Positions 5,828 to 5,998 of a stretch of 5,998 nucleotides of DNA are shown in pieces. Made by a program: the position numbers and the translations under genes. This stretch comes from Bacillota bacterium. Its GTDB lineage: Bacteria; Bacillota_A; Clostridia; Lachnospirales; WQUN01. The notes under the pieces were generated by a model that worked only from the letters and a program-made list of their open reading frames with translations, made no database searches and was not told the origin of the DNA. How positions within the stretch are numbered: the stretch's first letter is position 1; the number at the start of each line of letters is the position of its first letter. The stretch is taken from positions 1-5,998 of the forward strand of contig WQTQ01000084.1 in assembly GCA_009786175.1 (NCBI GenBank), given 5' to 3'.

Positions 5828-5998
5828 TTACCAGCTTGCTTTACGTACACCGGGGATTTGACCCTTGTACGCAAGCTCGCGGAAACAAATACGGCATATA
5901 CCGTACTTGCGCAAAGTTGCGTGGGGGCGACCACAGATGTTGCAACGATTATATGCCCTAACAGCAAATTTGGGTTTGCGTTGGGATTTAAGAATAAG
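5828..5998 (-). CDS. rpsN: 30S ribosomal protein S14, zinc-binding (type Z), 5' partial
   Basis: S14 sits in the head of the 30S subunit, next to S3, S10 and S19. The visible 56 residues run [11 protein letters not shown] to the typical GVRKASW end and stop at TAA (5828-5830). Two CxxC pairs (visible residues 19/22 and 35/38, in RCNICGRPH and ICRICF) form the zinc ribbon of the short C+ type, normally about 61 residues, so about five N-terminal residues and the start codon lie beyond base 5998. It was found by translating the window edge. Short zinc-type S14 upstream of rpsH is the normal arrangement in Gram-positive spc operons. A 39-base spacer separates it from rpsH. Nothing is broken: the truncation is only the window edge. 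Identification is near certain. Confidence 0.97.
   Translation of the reverse strand, partial: LILKSQRKPKFAVRAYNRCNICGRPHATLRKYGICRICFRELAYKGQIPGVRKASW

Overview
The window lies inside the large ribosomal-protein/translocase locus of a bacterium, most likely a Gram-positive of the Bacillota (clostridial type). Every real gene is on the minus strand, so it is transcribed from high to low coordinates: rpsN (zinc type, 5' end outside the window), rpsH, rplF, rplR, rpsE, rpmD, rplO, secY, map, a small KOW-domain gene, infA, rpmJ, rpsM and the first 29 codons of rpsK. This is the second half of the spc operon running into the start of the alpha operon, with the usual firmicute insertion of map, KOW gene and infA between them. 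The lineage call rests on the four-cysteine short S14, the KOW gene between map and infA, the 57-residue L30, and purine-rich Shine-Dalgarno sequences (AAGGAGG, AGGAGG, GGGAGG) before nearly every gene.

Layout, in transcription order. 5998-4386 holds small- and large-subunit proteins S14, S8, L6, L18; 4370-3223 holds S5, L30 and L15; 3222-1885 is the translocon channel SecY; 1875-1123 is type I methionine aminopeptidase; 1118-864 is a KOW-domain RNA-binding protein related to L14e; 848-500 holds IF1 and L36; 472-1 holds S13 and the start of S11. Genes are packed with gaps from minus 1 to 68 bases. There is no stretch over 100 bases without a gene, and I see no internal intrinsic terminator, convincing promoter, RNA gene, mobile element or CRISPR. 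The largest spacer, between rpsH and rplF, carries two small tandem hairpins bracketed by a 7-base direct repeat.

The genes jointly make ribosomes and start translation (S and L proteins, IF1), insert or export the nascent chains (SecY) and trim their initiator methionine (Map). The content is highly conserved housekeeping and I find no previously undescribed system. The points worth a second look are local: absence of adk between secY and map; rplO and secY in the same frame separated only by a UAG codon; a TTG start for infA; a nine-A run inside the KOW gene; the rpsH-rplF hairpins; and unusual loop sequences in SecY and S5.
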